A stretch of DNA of 64,000 bases from Theocolax elegans. Lineage: Eukaryota; Arthropoda; Insecta; Hymenoptera; Cerocephalidae. The notes under the pieces are model-generated. The model had not been told where the DNA came from. It worked only from the letters and a program-made list of their open reading frames with translations, and ran no database searches. Below, one piece after another: positions 1 to 11,785 of the stretch. The position numbers and the translations under genes were made by a program. Positions within the stretch are counted from its first letter, which is position 1; each line of letters opens with the position of its first letter. The DNA lies in NCBI GenBank assembly GCA_026168455.1, contig CM047431.1:15364183-15428182 (forward strand). The letters run 5' to 3'.

Positions 1-520
1 ATCGACAACTATTTGATAAATCTCACATGTTTTCAGAAAGGTGTGTAAATTACACATATTTATAACTTTTACCCTGCCATGTCTTACAGCAATAAATAAA
101 CAATATTACTTATAACAATATTCATTTGTGCGAAATTAATTTCTCCAAAACTATTAAAACAGAAATTTATCTTTTTTATTGTTTTTAAATGAAATAATAC
201 TTGCACCACCGTTGGTTATGTTTCGGCAGTTCTTTCTGATTAACTAATCATGTACTATTTTAAAGTATCGAATCTATTCATATCATATAAAATAATAAAT
301 AAATGTTGGCACTTGATGTAATTGTACAGAAATAAATTTTAATATTACCGTTCTAACGATGAACAGACCTCATGAGCTATATTAAAATTATTTAACTTAC
401 CTTCTCTTATCGTCCTCGAACCTTAAAGATTTATAAATCTGTGACATTGTAAAAACATACAACGCACAAGTACATGCACATGGCTTGTATTTACAAGTCA
501 TGTGCATACATACTTTTTAC
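1..520. other. AT-rich intergenic DNA
   Basis: No reading frame or recognisable repeat is visible. The stretch is strongly AT-rich, with scattered stop codons in all frames. At 480-505 two short words (catggcttg and caagtcatg) form a small inverted repeat around tatttacaag. Confidence 0.5.
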
Positions 521-905
521 TCACGTTAGCTCGCGATCGCGTCGCAGGTAGCGAATCCCTCGCTGTCGGACCGAAGTGCACCGATGCACTTTAAATAAGT
601 ACTGATACCCACGGTACGGGTATGTTGTAGCGACGGAGCGGAGAAAAAGACGCGACCGATACCCGACGGTAGTACACGGACCACGACCCAGACCACGGCC
701 AAGAGGTATCGTGAGCCAAGGACCGAGCCCAGGTCGTCTCACGATACCTGGCGTACCAATATCTGCTAATGTTAAGAAGACGGGAGGTTAGGCGGCGTCC
801 TAACCTCAACCGTCACACGTGCTCAGCAGACGACGACGGTCGAGATGGCGCAATGGGTGTGCGCACGCCCGAACTACGTACAACTAGTCGGGAGCAGGGT
901 TGTAA
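521..905. repeat. GC-rich island with a 12-bp perfect inverted repeat
   Basis: This island is sharply richer in GC than its surroundings and rich in CpG words. It contains the palindromic word tcgcgatcgcg near 531-541, and a perfect 12-bp inverted repeat (aggtatcgtgag and ctcacgatacct) at about 701-748 with a loop of roughly 22 bp. The short open frames here have no recognisable protein features, so I do not call a gene. The word ggtatcgtgagc recurs near 21,708 in another GC-rich block, which may make both part of one old repeat family (inference). Confidence 0.4.
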
Positions 906-1260
906 GTACTCGAATCATTTCAAGGAATAGAATCCTTGAGAATCCATAATCAATTCTAATTTTGAATTTTCATTTACTGCGAATCCTAATCTCCCTTGAT
1001 TTTACGATTCTCAACTTTATCGAATCATAAGATCCACGTAATTTAAGAATTTTCTGTCACATACAATCACAAATCCTTTTGATTTTTTGATTATATTTAT
1101 TGCAAATCATAAATACTAATGGTTTTTTGGATTTTTAGTTTTTATGAATCGCAAATACCGGTGACTTTAGGAGTTTTTTCTTTCTTAGATTCACAAATAC
1201 TAATGAATTTAAGAGTTTGTTTTTCACGAGTCAAAAATCCGTTCGGGTTTGTAATTTCTT
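906..1260. repeat. Degenerate short repeats around AATCcTTTTGATT
   Basis: Imperfect copies of words such as aatcctttgattttt and aatactaatggtttttt recur at about 60-bp spacing. They resemble the AAATCCTTTaatcAAAAGGATTT blocks that begin at 3,150. The stretch 895-960 (gcagggttgtaagtactcgaatca) also resembles the reverse complement of about 3,340-3,385. This could be the opposite end of the same repeat family, but divergence is high. Confidence 0.35.
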
Positions 1261-1498
1261 TTTTCTCGTAAAAGCGAATAAAATTCCTTTGATAGTTGTA
1301 ATACGATTTATTAATGATTCTCGAGGTACCTGGACTATTGGATTGTTGTTGATTTTAAATTCGTTTGTGTTATTAAAAGCTTTTTCCTTACACTGAGCAC
1401 AAAATACTACTTGCTTTCCCTATTTACGGGGAGCAATATCACACTTTTCAATTCTTATGTAAAATGTACCTAGTGCTTAGTGAAATAAATTCAGAACA
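1261..1498. other. AT-rich spacer, nothing recognised
   Basis: No coding signal, tandem repeat or structural RNA was seen between the degenerate repeats and the TG-rich microsatellite. Confidence 0.4.
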
Positions 1499-1830
1499 AA
1501 ACAAATGTGGATGCGTGTGTGACAATTAATGCGGGTATTTATGAGCTTGTTTGTGCGGTTGGTATATTTATTTATAAGTGCTTTTGTGTGTGTATGTATG
1601 CGCGAGTGCATAAATATGTATATGAGTGTGCGAATGTGTGTGTCTTGGTGAATATGTGTGCGAGTATGTGAATATATGTGTGAGTGAATGTGTGTGAATG
1701 TGCGTGCGAGTGGGTATATATGTGTGTGTGTGTGTGTGCGTGTGAATGTGTAATTGTGTGTGTGCGTGTGCGAATGTGTGTAAATGTACACGTTTAAGAG
1801 TGTTTGAGAGTGGTATGAATGTGCACACAA
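1499..1830. repeat. Complex TG/TGTGCG microsatellite
   Basis: About 330 bp consist of TG dinucleotide runs interrupted by cg, aa and at (for example tgtgtgtgtgtgtgtg near 1,720-1,737). On the minus strand this opens spurious frames made of His-Thr repeats, which have no protein meaning. Confidence 0.9.
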
Positions 1831-1859
1831 TTTAACAAATAAAAAAGTGCTTGGCACAG

Positions 1860-2340
1860 AAGATTACTCTTTTATATTTATACCCTGGGTAAAAATCTTT
1901 TATAAAATTTATTTTATATAATTATTATAAAATTTTATATGTAATTTATCCTATAGAATTATATATATTTTTTATAAATTTTTGTATAATATTCTATAAA
2001 ATAAACGTAATATGTAATTTATTTTTCACCCTGAAAATCAATACAGTTGACTTTATTGACCTCTTTTTAGGAAGCAAAAACGCATTTTAGTCCCTCCGGG
2101 GATAAAGTAAAATTGGAGGGCAATAATGAATATTATTGTTCATTAAGTTATAAAATTTGTTACTTTCAATAATATTTTTCTAATATTTTTTACTAAAGAT
2201 ATAAAAATGTCATATATACTTCTAAAAGGTACTACATAATTTTAAACATTAATGTTCAAATATTGTGTTATTGGTTATTAGTTAAAACACAGTGGAATGT
2301 GTTTTTATATATTACAGTCCGAATAAGAACTCAAAAATTC
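1860..2340. other. AT-rich spacer
   Basis: Repeated ttttataaaatt words occur at 1,880-2,010. Otherwise nothing is recognised. Confidence 0.4.
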
Positions 2341-2900
2341 TAGTAATCTAAACCCGATTAGGTCAAACTGATTTCATATTCGGATACAGCAACCCTCAAA
2401 ACTTGAGAAAGTGTCTCTGTAAAAATACATTTTAATATATTTAAATCGGTGGTCATGGAATCAGAATATATAGCCAAAAATTTACTTTTTACAAATTTTG
2501 TAAATTTGTCCTTGAAATAACTTTGATCTAAACCCGGATTTGATTCGGATTCAGCGGCTGTCAAAACTATAAAAATATTATTTAGTCATTTACGCTTAAA
2601 AGTTTCTTCTCAATTTGACCTTCAAATGCTCTTGATTCTGACGTGGTAGCGCCAAATGAAATTATCTTAATCTGAACCAATATCGGAATTTGAAGTACAA
2701 AATGTACTTTCTATAAAATTTACAAATTTGACCTATAATGACCTTCATCTTAACCCGATAAAGTCAAACCCCATAAAGGATCAGTGGCTGTCAAAATTGT
2801 AGATACATTAGTGACCTCTGCTTAAAACTTTTTTCTAAGTTTGACCTTTAAATGACCTCAAACTTGATAACTCCAAATCAACCTTAGACTCGGAATCAAC
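2340..2900. repeat. Three degenerate tandem repeats of about 180-230 bp
   Basis: The phrase 'taAcccGataa..gtcaaac ... cagcggctgtcaaaac' recurs in diverged form near 2,345, 2,525 and 2,750, each time with nearby 'aatttgacct' words. The spacing is roughly 180 and 226 bp. No coding potential is seen. Probably an old repeat. Confidence 0.45.
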
Positions 2901-3149
2901 GGGCCGTAATAAGAACAAAAAATAGGTCTTGCTCTTAATATACAGACAATTTTTTTATTTTGAGTGACTGTATCTTTCGAGTGTTTAACGTCTAGGTCAC
3001 TAGGGCACAATCTACTAGATACCACAAGTAAAAAAACGCACAATACAATAAGTAAAAAAATTGATGCAATAAGTCAAAAAAATTATATGTATTTTCGATT
3101 TATGATTAGGGCCAATTCGCAATTCAGATGGATTTTTAATTTTTAATCG

Positions 3150-3300
3150 GAGAAAATCCTTACATCAAAAGGATTTTGGATTTATAATTTAGGAAATCCT
3201 TTAATCAAAAGGATTTTGGATTTATAACTAAAGAAAATCCTTTAATCAAAAGGACTTTGGATTTATAACTACAGGAAATCCTTTAACCAAAAGGATTTGT
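3150..3300. repeat. 40-bp hairpin-forming tandem repeats
   Basis: Three to four copies of a ~40-bp unit built on AAATCCTTTaatcAAAAGGATTT start near 3,155, 3,195, 3,235 and 3,276. Each unit is a small palindrome: AAATCCTTT pairs with AAAGGATTT. The same block heads every copy of the 1,149-bp unit further right, with a variable number of short units per copy. Confidence 0.8.
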
Positions 3301-4340
3301 GACTTGAAGACAACAAATTCTGCAATTCCAAGGTTGATTTTGGATTCATGATTTGACGAATCATAAATTGCACAACCCTGGTCGGGAGAGCCAGGGTGCT
3401 CCCCCACCTTACACCCGTATGCCGGGGAACGCGGCACCGACGGCGACGATCCTGCAGCACTAGGCGAGGTGCGCGGAAAGGGTAAATCACTCGAGCAGCG
3501 AGAGTGTTGTGCGCGCGAAGAGCTCGAGTGAGCGACCGTAAGTGGGATTAGGGGAGAGAGCGCGCGAGTAGAGTAGGAGTCGCGGTATACCTAATGTATG
3601 CGAGCGAAGGTATACCGCGGCATAATAGTATATACATATATAGATATAGACGGTGCGTGCACATCTATGTATTGATATATACTATTGTATATAGCGCCCG
3701 CACGTATACAATATTAAATTGATTATTTTAGCTAGATCGCGTAGTTAATTAATTAAATAAAAATATGTAAATCCGTCGGTAGAATTTGGGCGATTTTTAA
3801 TAGTTTTTAATACTATTAAAATTTAAGGATAAATTAAGACTGGTTGTCATATTCAATGTTGACCCTTCCTCCGCCTTCCTTCATCTTTAAAATAGGGGAT
3901 AAAAAAGAGTGGTTGTCATATTGTTATTCCCCTGTACCGAAACCCCTAAATTATTTTTGGAATTTTATTAATTTTATTTCCCTCCTCCCCCTCGTGCCCC
4001 TCCTCCATCTAGCAATAAATGGAAGATAAATGAAGAGTGATTATCATATCGCTATTCACCGTAACTCAAAAACCTCATCTTAGTTTTTTAGAATAAAAAA
4101 GAATAGTCGTCATATTCTAATTCATATATACCGATAACCTCTATAAAATATTTAAAAAAAGTTTCTAATTATACCCCCCCCCCATGACTCCTCCTAAACC
4201 TATCATTAGATGTGAGATAAATGATGTGTGGATGTCGTATTCAGCGTTAACCTTTCCACTCCACACATACGTTTAATTCTTGTAACTTTTGGGATACCGG
4301 ACACCGGAGAACGGATGAAATTTGATATATATTATAGATG
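3192..4340. repeat. 1,149-bp tandem unit, copy 1
   Basis: The unit runs from the hairpin repeats through a GC-rich block (3,370-3,620), a nested inverted-repeat block (3,581-3,690), AT-rich sequence, a poly-C tract (10 C at 4,174-4,183) and a tail with ataccggacaccggagaacgg. Identical landmarks recur 1,149-1,150 bp later. Short minus-strand frames inside are reproduced in each copy but show no known domain and are best read as chance frames. The class is not recognised; it behaves like a long satellite or tandemly arrayed non-autonomous element. Confidence 0.88.
3581..3690. repeat. Nested inverted repeats inside the 1,149-bp unit
   Basis: A perfect 12-bp stem (cgcggtatacct at 3,581-3,592 with aggtataccgcg at 3,608-3,619) has a 15-bp loop. 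It is followed by a perfect 10-bp stem (aatagtatat at 3,624-3,633 with atatactatt at 3,677-3,686). Both stems are kept in copies 1 to 4. They could form cruciforms or RNA hairpins; the function is unknown. Confidence 0.8.
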
Positions 4341-5490
4341 ATAAATTCTTTAATCAAAAGGATTTTGGATTTATAACTAAAGAAAATCCTTTAATCAAAA
4401 GGATTTTGGATTTATAACTACAGGAAATCCTTTAACCAAAAGGATTTGTGACTTGAAGACAACAAATTCTGCAATTCCAAGGTTGATTTTGGATTCATGA
4501 TTTGACGAATCATAAATTTCACAACCCTGGTCGGGAGAGCCAGGGTGCTCCCCCACCTTACACCCGTATGCCGGGGAACGCGGCACCGACGGCGACGATC
4601 CTGCAGCACTAGGCGAGGTGCGCGGAAAGGGTAAATCATTCGAGCAGCGAGAGTGTTGTGCGCGCGAAGAGCTCGAGTGAGCGACCGTAAGTGGGATTAG
4701 GGGAGAGAGCGCGCGAGTAGAGTAGGAGTCGCGGTATACCTAATGTATGCGAGCGAAGGTATACCGCGGCATAATAGTATATACATATATAGATATAGAC
4801 GGTGCGTGCACATCTATGTATTGATATATACTATTGTATATAGCGCCCGCACGTATACAATATTAAATTGATTATTTTAGCTAGATCGCGTAGTTAATTA
4901 ATTAAATAAAAATATGTAAATCCGTCGGTAGAATTTGGGCGATTTTTAATAGTTTTTAATACTATTAAAATTTAAGGATAAATTAAGACTGGTTGTCATA
5001 TTCAATGTTGACCCTTCCTCCCGCCTTCCTTCATCTTTAAAATAGGGGATAAAAAAGAGTGGTTGTCATATTGTTATTCCCCTGTACCGAAACCCCTAAA
5101 TTATTTTTGGAATTTTATTAATTTTATTTCCCTCCTCCCCCTCGTGCCCCTCCTCCATCTAGCAATAAATGGAGGATAAATGAAGAGTGATTATCATATC
5201 GCTATTCACCGTAACCAAAAACCTCATCTTAGTTTTTTAGAATAAAAAAGAATAGTCGTCATATTCTAATTCATATATACCGATAACCTCTATAAAATAT
5301 TTAAAAAAAGTTTCTAATTATACCCCCCCCCCCCATGACTCCTCCTAAACCTATCATTAGATGTGAGATAAATGATGTGTGGATGTCGTATTCAGCGTTA
5401 ACCTTTCCACTCCACACATACGTTTAATTCTTGTAACTTTTGGGATACCGGACACCGGAGAACGGATGAAATTTGATATATATATAGATG
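4341..5490. repeat. 1,149-bp tandem unit, copy 2
   Basis: Near-identical to copy 1; differences seen by eye are single-base changes and poly-C length (12 C at 5,323-5,334). It directly abuts copies 1 and 3. Confidence 0.9.
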
Positions 5491-6638
5491 ATAAATCCTT
5501 TAATCAAAAGGATTTTGGATTTATAATTTAGGAAATCCTTTAATCAAAAGGATTTTGGATTTATAACTACAGGAAATCCTTTAACCAAAAGGATTTGTGA
5601 CTTGAAGACAACAAATTCTGCAATTCCAAGGTTGATTTTGGATTCATGATTTGACGAATCATAAATTGCACAACCCTGGTCGGGAGAGCCAGGGTGCTCC
5701 CCCACCTTACACCCGTATGCCGGGGAACGCGGCACCGACGGCGACGATCCTGCAGCACTAGGCGAGGTGCGCGGAAAGGGTAAATCACTCGAGCAGCGAG
5801 AGTGTTGTGCGCGCGAAGAGCTCGAGTGAGCGACCGTAAGTGGGATTAGGGGAGAGAGCGCGCGAGTAGAGTAGGAGTCGCGGTATACCTAATGTATGCG
5901 AGCGAAGGTATACCGCGGCATAATAGTATATACATATATAGATATAGACGGTGCGTGCACATCTATGTATTGATATATACTATTGTATATAGCGCCCGCA
6001 CGTATACAATATTAAATTGATTATTTTAGCTAGATCGCGTAGTTAATTAATTAAATAAAAATATGTAAATCCGTCGGTAGAATTTGGGCGATTTTTAATA
6101 GTTTTTAATACTATTAAAATTTAAGGATAAATTAAGACTGGTTGTCATATTCAATGTTGACCCTTCCTCCCGCCTTCCTTCATCTTTAAAATAGGGGATA
6201 AAAAAGAGTGGTTGTCATATTGTTATTCCCCTGTACCGAAACCCCTAAATTATTTTTGGAATTTTATTAATTTTATTTCCCTCCTCCCCCTCGTGCCCCT
6301 CCTCCATCTAGCAATAAATGGAGGATAAATGAAGAGTGATTATCATATCGCTATTCACCGTAACCAAAAACCTCATCTTAGTTTTTTAGAATAAAAAAGA
6401 ATAGTCGTCATATTCTAATTCATATATACCGATAACCTCTATAAAATATTTAAAAAAAGTTTCTAATTATACCCCCCCCCCCATGACTCCTCCTAAACCT
6501 ATCATTAGATGTGAGATAAATGATGTGTGGATGTCGTATTCAGCGTTAACCTTTCCACTCCACACATACGTTTAATTCTTGTAACTTTTGGGATACCGGA
6601 CACCGGAGAACGGATGAAATTTGATATATATATAGATG
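5491..6638. repeat. 1,149-bp tandem unit, copy 3
   Basis: Third near-identical copy, with 11 C in the poly-C tract. Its tail runs directly into the non-repeated linker that precedes the first satellite block. Confidence 0.9.
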
Positions 6639-7030
6639 ATAAATCAAAAATAAAATTTTAATTTTTTTATCCACCTTTCTCACTCATTTTACACCTTCGT
6701 AATAGAGTATGATGAAAAATGTGTAAAAACGTATATTTAAATGTGATAAAAAAACAGAACGAATCATCAAATAAAATATATATTACATTAAAATATATTA
6801 TTTAAGTTCTTAAAAATTATTAGTCTGACAGTATTGCTTCAGCCTATGTTAGTATTAATGTGACCACTTTACATTACTTTTACATTATTTATGTATGTAG
6901 TGACTATTATTTATTATTAAATACTTATAATATTAATTATAGGTATGTTTTTAATATAATAATTCAATTAGGTACAAAAATATACAAACATTGGAGTACT
7001 AGCAAAAGTGCTTACACACTTTTTTAATAT
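6639..7030. other. AT-rich linker before satellite block 1
   Basis: This linker lies between the end of unit copy 3 and the satellite. The same linker, slightly diverged, is found at 9,847-10,230, so it is part of a larger ~3.2-kb duplicated segment. No gene is seen. Confidence 0.7.
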
Positions 7031-8535
7031 TTTATTCCGTAATTAGTGGAGTTATCCCGGAATACCTCACGAATTCCCGAAATATCGAGAAAATCCCGTA
7101 ATTAGTGAAGTATCCCGGAATAACGCACAAATTCTCGAAATATGCAGGAAATCCCAAAGTTAGTGAAGTTATTCCGGTATACCTCAGAAATTCCCGAAAT
7201 ATCGAAGAAATCCCGTAATTAGTGAAGTTATCCCGAAATATCCAGGAAATCTCGTAATAAGTGAAGTTAACCCGGCATACCTCAGAAATTATCGAAATAT
7301 TTAGAAAATCCCGAAATTAGTGGAGTTATCCCGGAATACCTCAAAATTTCCCGAAATATCGAGGAAATCCCGTAATTAGTGAAGTTATCCCGAAATATCC
7401 AGGAAATCTCGTAATAAGTGAAGTTAACCCGGCATACCTCAGAAATTATCGAAATATTTAGAAAATCCCGAAATTAGTGGAGTTATCCCGGAATACCTCA
7501 AAATTTCCCGAAATATCGAGGAAATCCCGTAATTAGTGAAGTTATCCCGAAATATCCAGGAAATCTCGTAATAAGTGAAGTTAACCCGGCATACCTCAGA
7601 AATTATCGAAATATTTAGAAAATCCCGAAATTAGTGGAGTTATCCCGGAATACCTCAAAATTTCCCGAAATATCGAGAAAATCCCGTAATTAGTGAAGTT
7701 ATCCCGAAATATCCAGGAAATCTCGTAATAAGTGAAGTTAACCCGGCATACCTCAGAAATTATCGAAATATTTAGAAAATCCCGAAATTAGTGGAGTTAT
7801 CCCGGAATACCTCAAAATTTCCCGAAATATCGAGGAAATCCCGTAATTAGTGAAGTATCCCGGAATAACGCACAAATTCTCGAAATATGCAGGAAATCCC
7901 AAAGTTAGTGAAGTTATTCCGGTATACCTCAGAAATTCCCGAAATATCGAGAAAATCCCGTAATTAGTGAAGTTAGTGAAATTCCCGAAATATCGAGAAA
8001 ATCCCGTAATTAGTGAAGTATCCCGGAATAACGCACAAATTCTCGAAATATGCAGGAAATCCCAAAGTTAGTGAAGTTATTCCGGTATACCTCAGAAATT
8101 CCCGAAATATCGAGGAAATCCCGTAATTAGTGAAGTTAGTGAAATTCCCGAAATATCGAGAAAATCCCGTAATTAGTGAAGTTAGTGAAATTCCCGAAAT
8201 ATCGAAGAAATCCCGTAATTAGTGAAGTATCCCGGAATAACGCACAAATTCTCGAAATATGCAGGAAATCCCAAAGTTAGTGAAGTTATTCCGGTATACC
8301 TCAGAAATTCCCGAAATATCGAGAAAATCCCGTAATTAGTGAAGTATCCCGGAATAACGCACAAATTCTCGAAATATGCAGGAAATCCCAAAGTTAGTGA
8401 AGTTATTCCGGTATACCTCAGAAATTCCCGAAATATCGAAGAAATCCCGTAATTAGTGAAGTTATCCCGAAATATCCAGGAAATCTCGTAATAAGTGAAG
8501 TTAACCCGGCATACCTCAGAAATTATCGAAATATT
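7030..8535. repeat. Satellite block 1, 157-bp higher-order repeat
   Basis: The array is built from ~39- and ~59-bp related subunits sharing 'tcccgaaatat' and 'ttagtgaagtta'. Between 7,212 and about 7,840 the phrase cccgtaattagtgaagttatcc recurs at exactly 157-bp steps (7,212, 7,369, 7,526, 7,683). From about 7,840 a second arrangement with 'aataacgcacaaattctcg' takes over. The frames read from it are repeats, not genes. Confidence 0.9.
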
Positions 8536-8740
8536 TAAAAAAAGTTTCTAATTATACCCCCCCCCCCATGACTCCTCCTAAACCTATCATTAGATGTGAG
8601 ATAAATGATGTGTGGATGTCGTATTCAGCGTTAACCTTTCCACTCCACACATACGTTTAATTCTTGTAACTTTTGGGATACCGGACACCGGAGAACGGAT
8701 GAAATTTGATATATATATAGAGATAAATCCTTTATAGATG
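8536..8740. repeat. Partial 1,149-bp unit (tail only)
   Basis: The sequence switches inside AAATATTTA from satellite to the tail of the 1,149-bp unit: poly-C (11 C), then the ataccggacaccggag tail. A short duplication (gataaatccttta) at 8,722-8,745 precedes the next full copy. Confidence 0.85.
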
Positions 8741-9846
8741 ATAAATCCTTTAATCAAAAGGATTTTGGATTTATAACTACAGGAAATCCTTTAACCAAAA
8801 GGATTTGTGACTTGAAGACAACAAATTCTGCAATTCCAAGGTTGATTTTGGATTCATGATTTGACGAATCATAAATTTCACAACCTGGTCGGGAGAGCCA
8901 GGGTGCTCCCCCACCTTACACCCGTATGCGGGGACGCGGCACCGACGGCGACGATCCTGCAGCACTAGGCGAGGGTGCGGAAAGGGTAAATCACTCGAGC
9001 AGCGAGAGTGTTGTGCGCGCGAAGAGCTCGAGTGAGCGACCGTAAGTGGGATTAGGGGAGAGAGCGCGCGAGTAGAGTAGGAGTCGCGGTATACCTAATG
9101 TATGCGAGCGAAGGTATACCGCGGCATAATAGTATATACATATATAGATATAGACGGTGCGTGCACATCTATGTATTGATATATACTATTGTATATAGCG
9201 CCCGCACGTATACAATATTAAATTGATTATTTTAGCTAGATCGCGTAGTTAATTAATTAAATAAAAATATGTAAATCCGTCGGTAGAATTTGGGCGATTT
9301 TTAATAGTTTTTAATACTATTAAATTTAAGGATAAATTAAGACTGGTTGTCATATTCAATGTTGACCCTTCCTCCCGCCTTCCTTCATCTTTAAAATAGG
9401 GGATAAAAAAGAGTGGTTGTCATATTGTTATTCCCCTGTACCGAAACCCCTAAATTATTTTTGGAATTTTATTAATTTTATTTCCCTCCTCCCCCTCGTG
9501 CCCCTCCTCCATCTAGCAATAAATGGAGGATAAATGAAGAGTGATTATCATATCGCTATTCACCGTAACCAAAAACCTCATCTTAGTTTTTTAGAATAAA
9601 AAAGAATAGTTCGTCATATTCTAATTCATATATACCGATAACCTCTATAAAATATTTAAAAAAAGTTTCTAATTATACCCCCCCCCCCCATGACTCCTCC
9701 CTAAACCTATCATTAGATGTGAGATAAATGATGTGTGGATGTCGTATTCAGCGTTAACCTTTCCACTCCACACCTACGTTTAATTCTTGTAACTTTTGGG
9801 ATACCGGACACCGGAGAACGGATGAAATTTGATATATATATAGATG
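8741..9846. repeat. 1,149-bp unit, copy 4 (slightly shortened)
   Basis: A fourth copy of about 1,106 bp. It lacks some of the leading hairpin units and has small deletions in the GC-rich block (for example cgtatgcggggacg instead of cgtatgccggggaacg). The nested hairpins are intact and the poly-C is 12 C. Confidence 0.88.
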
Positions 9847-10230
9847 ATAAATCAAAATAAAATTTTAATTTTTTTTATCCACCTTTCTCACTCATTTTAC
9901 ACCTTCGTAATAGAGTATGATGAAAAATGTGTAAAAACGTATATTAAATGTGATAAAAAAACAGAACGAATCATCAAATAAAATATATATTACATTACAA
10001 TATATTATTTAAGTTCTTAAAATTATTAGTCGACAGTATTGCTTCAGCCTATGTTAGTATTAATGTGACCACTTACATTACTTTTACATTATTTCTGTAT
10101 GTAGTGACTATTATTTATTATTAAATACTATAATATTAATTATAGGTAGTTTTTTAATATAATAATTCAAATTAGGTACAAAAATATACAAACATTGGAG
10201 TACTAGCAAAGTGCTTACACACTTTTTTAA
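9847..10230. other. Second copy of the AT-rich linker
   Basis: Diverged copy of 6,639-7,030, with single-base indels. It again leads into satellite, showing that linker plus satellite form a duplicated module. Confidence 0.75.
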
Positions 10231-11785
10231 TATTTTTATCCGTAATTAGTGGAGTTATCCCGGAATACCTCACGAATTCCCGAAATATCGAGAAAATCCC
10301 GTAATTAGTGAAGTATCCCGGAATAACGCACAAATTCTCGAAATATGCAGGAAATCCCAAAGTTAGTGAAGTTATTCCGGCATACCTCCGAAATTCCCGA
10401 CAATTATCGAAGAATCCCGTGATAAGATAATTCCCGCGAAATATTTAGAAAATCCCGAAATTAGTGGAGTTATCCCGGAATACCTCAAAATTTCCCGAAA
10501 TATCGAGGAAATCCCGTAATTAGTGAAGTTATCCCGAAATATCCAGGAAATCTCGTAATAAGTGAAGTTAACCCGGCATACCTCAGAAATTATCGAAATA
10601 TTTAGAAAATCCCGAAATTAGTGGAGTTATCCCGGAATACCTCAAAATTTCCCGAAATATCGAGGAAATCCCGTAATTAGTGAAGTTATCCCGAAATATC
10701 CAGGAAATCTCGTAATAAGTGAAGTTAACCCGGCATACCTCAGAAATTATCGAAATATTTAGAAAATCCCGAAATTAGTGGAGTTATCCCGGAATACCTC
10801 AAAATTTCCCGAAATATCGAGAAAATCCCGTAATTAGTGAAGTTATCCCGAAATATCCAGGAAATCTCGTAATAAGTGAAGTTAACCCGGCATACCTCAG
10901 AAATTATCGAAATATTTAGAAAATCCCGAAATTAGTGGAGTTATCCCGGAATACCTCAAAATTTCCCGAAATATCGAGGAAATCCCGTAATTAGTGAAGT
11001 ATCCCGGAATAACGCACAAATTCTCGAAATATGCAGGAAATCCCAAAGTTAGTGAAGTTATTCCGGTATACCTCAGAAATTCCCGAAATATCGAGAAAAT
11101 CCCGTAATTAGTGAAGTTAGTGAAATTCCCGAAATATCGAGAAAATCCCGTAATTAGTGAAGTATCCCGGAATAACGCACAAATTCTCGAAATATGCAGG
11201 AAATCCCAAAGTTAGTGAAGTTATTCCGGTATACCTCAGAAATTCCCGAAATATCGAGGAAATCCCGTAATTAGTGAAGTTAGTGAAATTCCCGAAATAT
11301 CGAGAAAATCCCGTAATTAGTGAAGTTAGTGAAATTCCCGAAATATCGAAGAAATCCCGTAATTAGTGAAGTATCCCGGAATAACGCACAAATTCTCGAA
11401 ATATGCAGGAAATCCCAAAGTTAGTGAAGTTATTCCGGTATACCTCAGAAATTCCCGAAATATCGAGAAAATCCCGTAATTAGTGAAGTATCCCGGAATA
11501 ACGCACAAATTCTCGAAATATGCAGGAAATCCCAAAGTTAGTGAAGTTATTCCGGTATACCTCAGAAATTCCCGAAATATCGAAGAAATCCCGTAATTAG
11601 TGAAGTTATCCCGAAATATCCAGGAAATCTCGTAATAAGTGAAGTTAACCCGGCATACCTCAGAAATTATCGAAATATTTAGAAAATCCCGAAATTAGTG
11701 GAGTTATCCCGGAATACCTCAAAATTTCCCGAAATATCGAGGAAATCCCGTAATTAGTGAAGTTAGTGAAATTCCCGAAATATCA
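10230..11785. repeat. Satellite block 2, 157-bp higher-order repeat
   Basis: Same family and same internal order as block 1 (for example the segment around 8,182-8,391 reappears at 11,326-11,535, 3,144 bp away). The junction near 10,380-10,440 holds a degenerate monomer (caattatcgaagaatcccgtgataag). The right end joins a diverged copy of the 1,149-bp tail at 'atatcagcgttaac'. Confidence 0.9.

Noticed and set aside
1477..1857. Minus-strand frame of His-Thr repeats, 126 codons
   Set aside because: It is a translation of a TG/CA microsatellite; the same is true of the overlapping frame at 1,568-1,828.
3246..3490. Short minus-strand frames repeated in each 1,149-bp unit
   Set aside because: They are conserved only because the DNA is duplicated; no domain, and copy 4 alters the frame by indels.
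8182..8391. 69-codon minus frame (MGFPAYFENL...) repeated at 11,326
   Set aside because: It is generated by satellite periodicity; both copies lie wholly in the array.
7030..11785. Regular repeats that superficially suggest a CRISPR array
   Set aside because: There are no unique spacers; units are contiguous diverged satellite monomers in a eukaryotic genome, with no cas genes.
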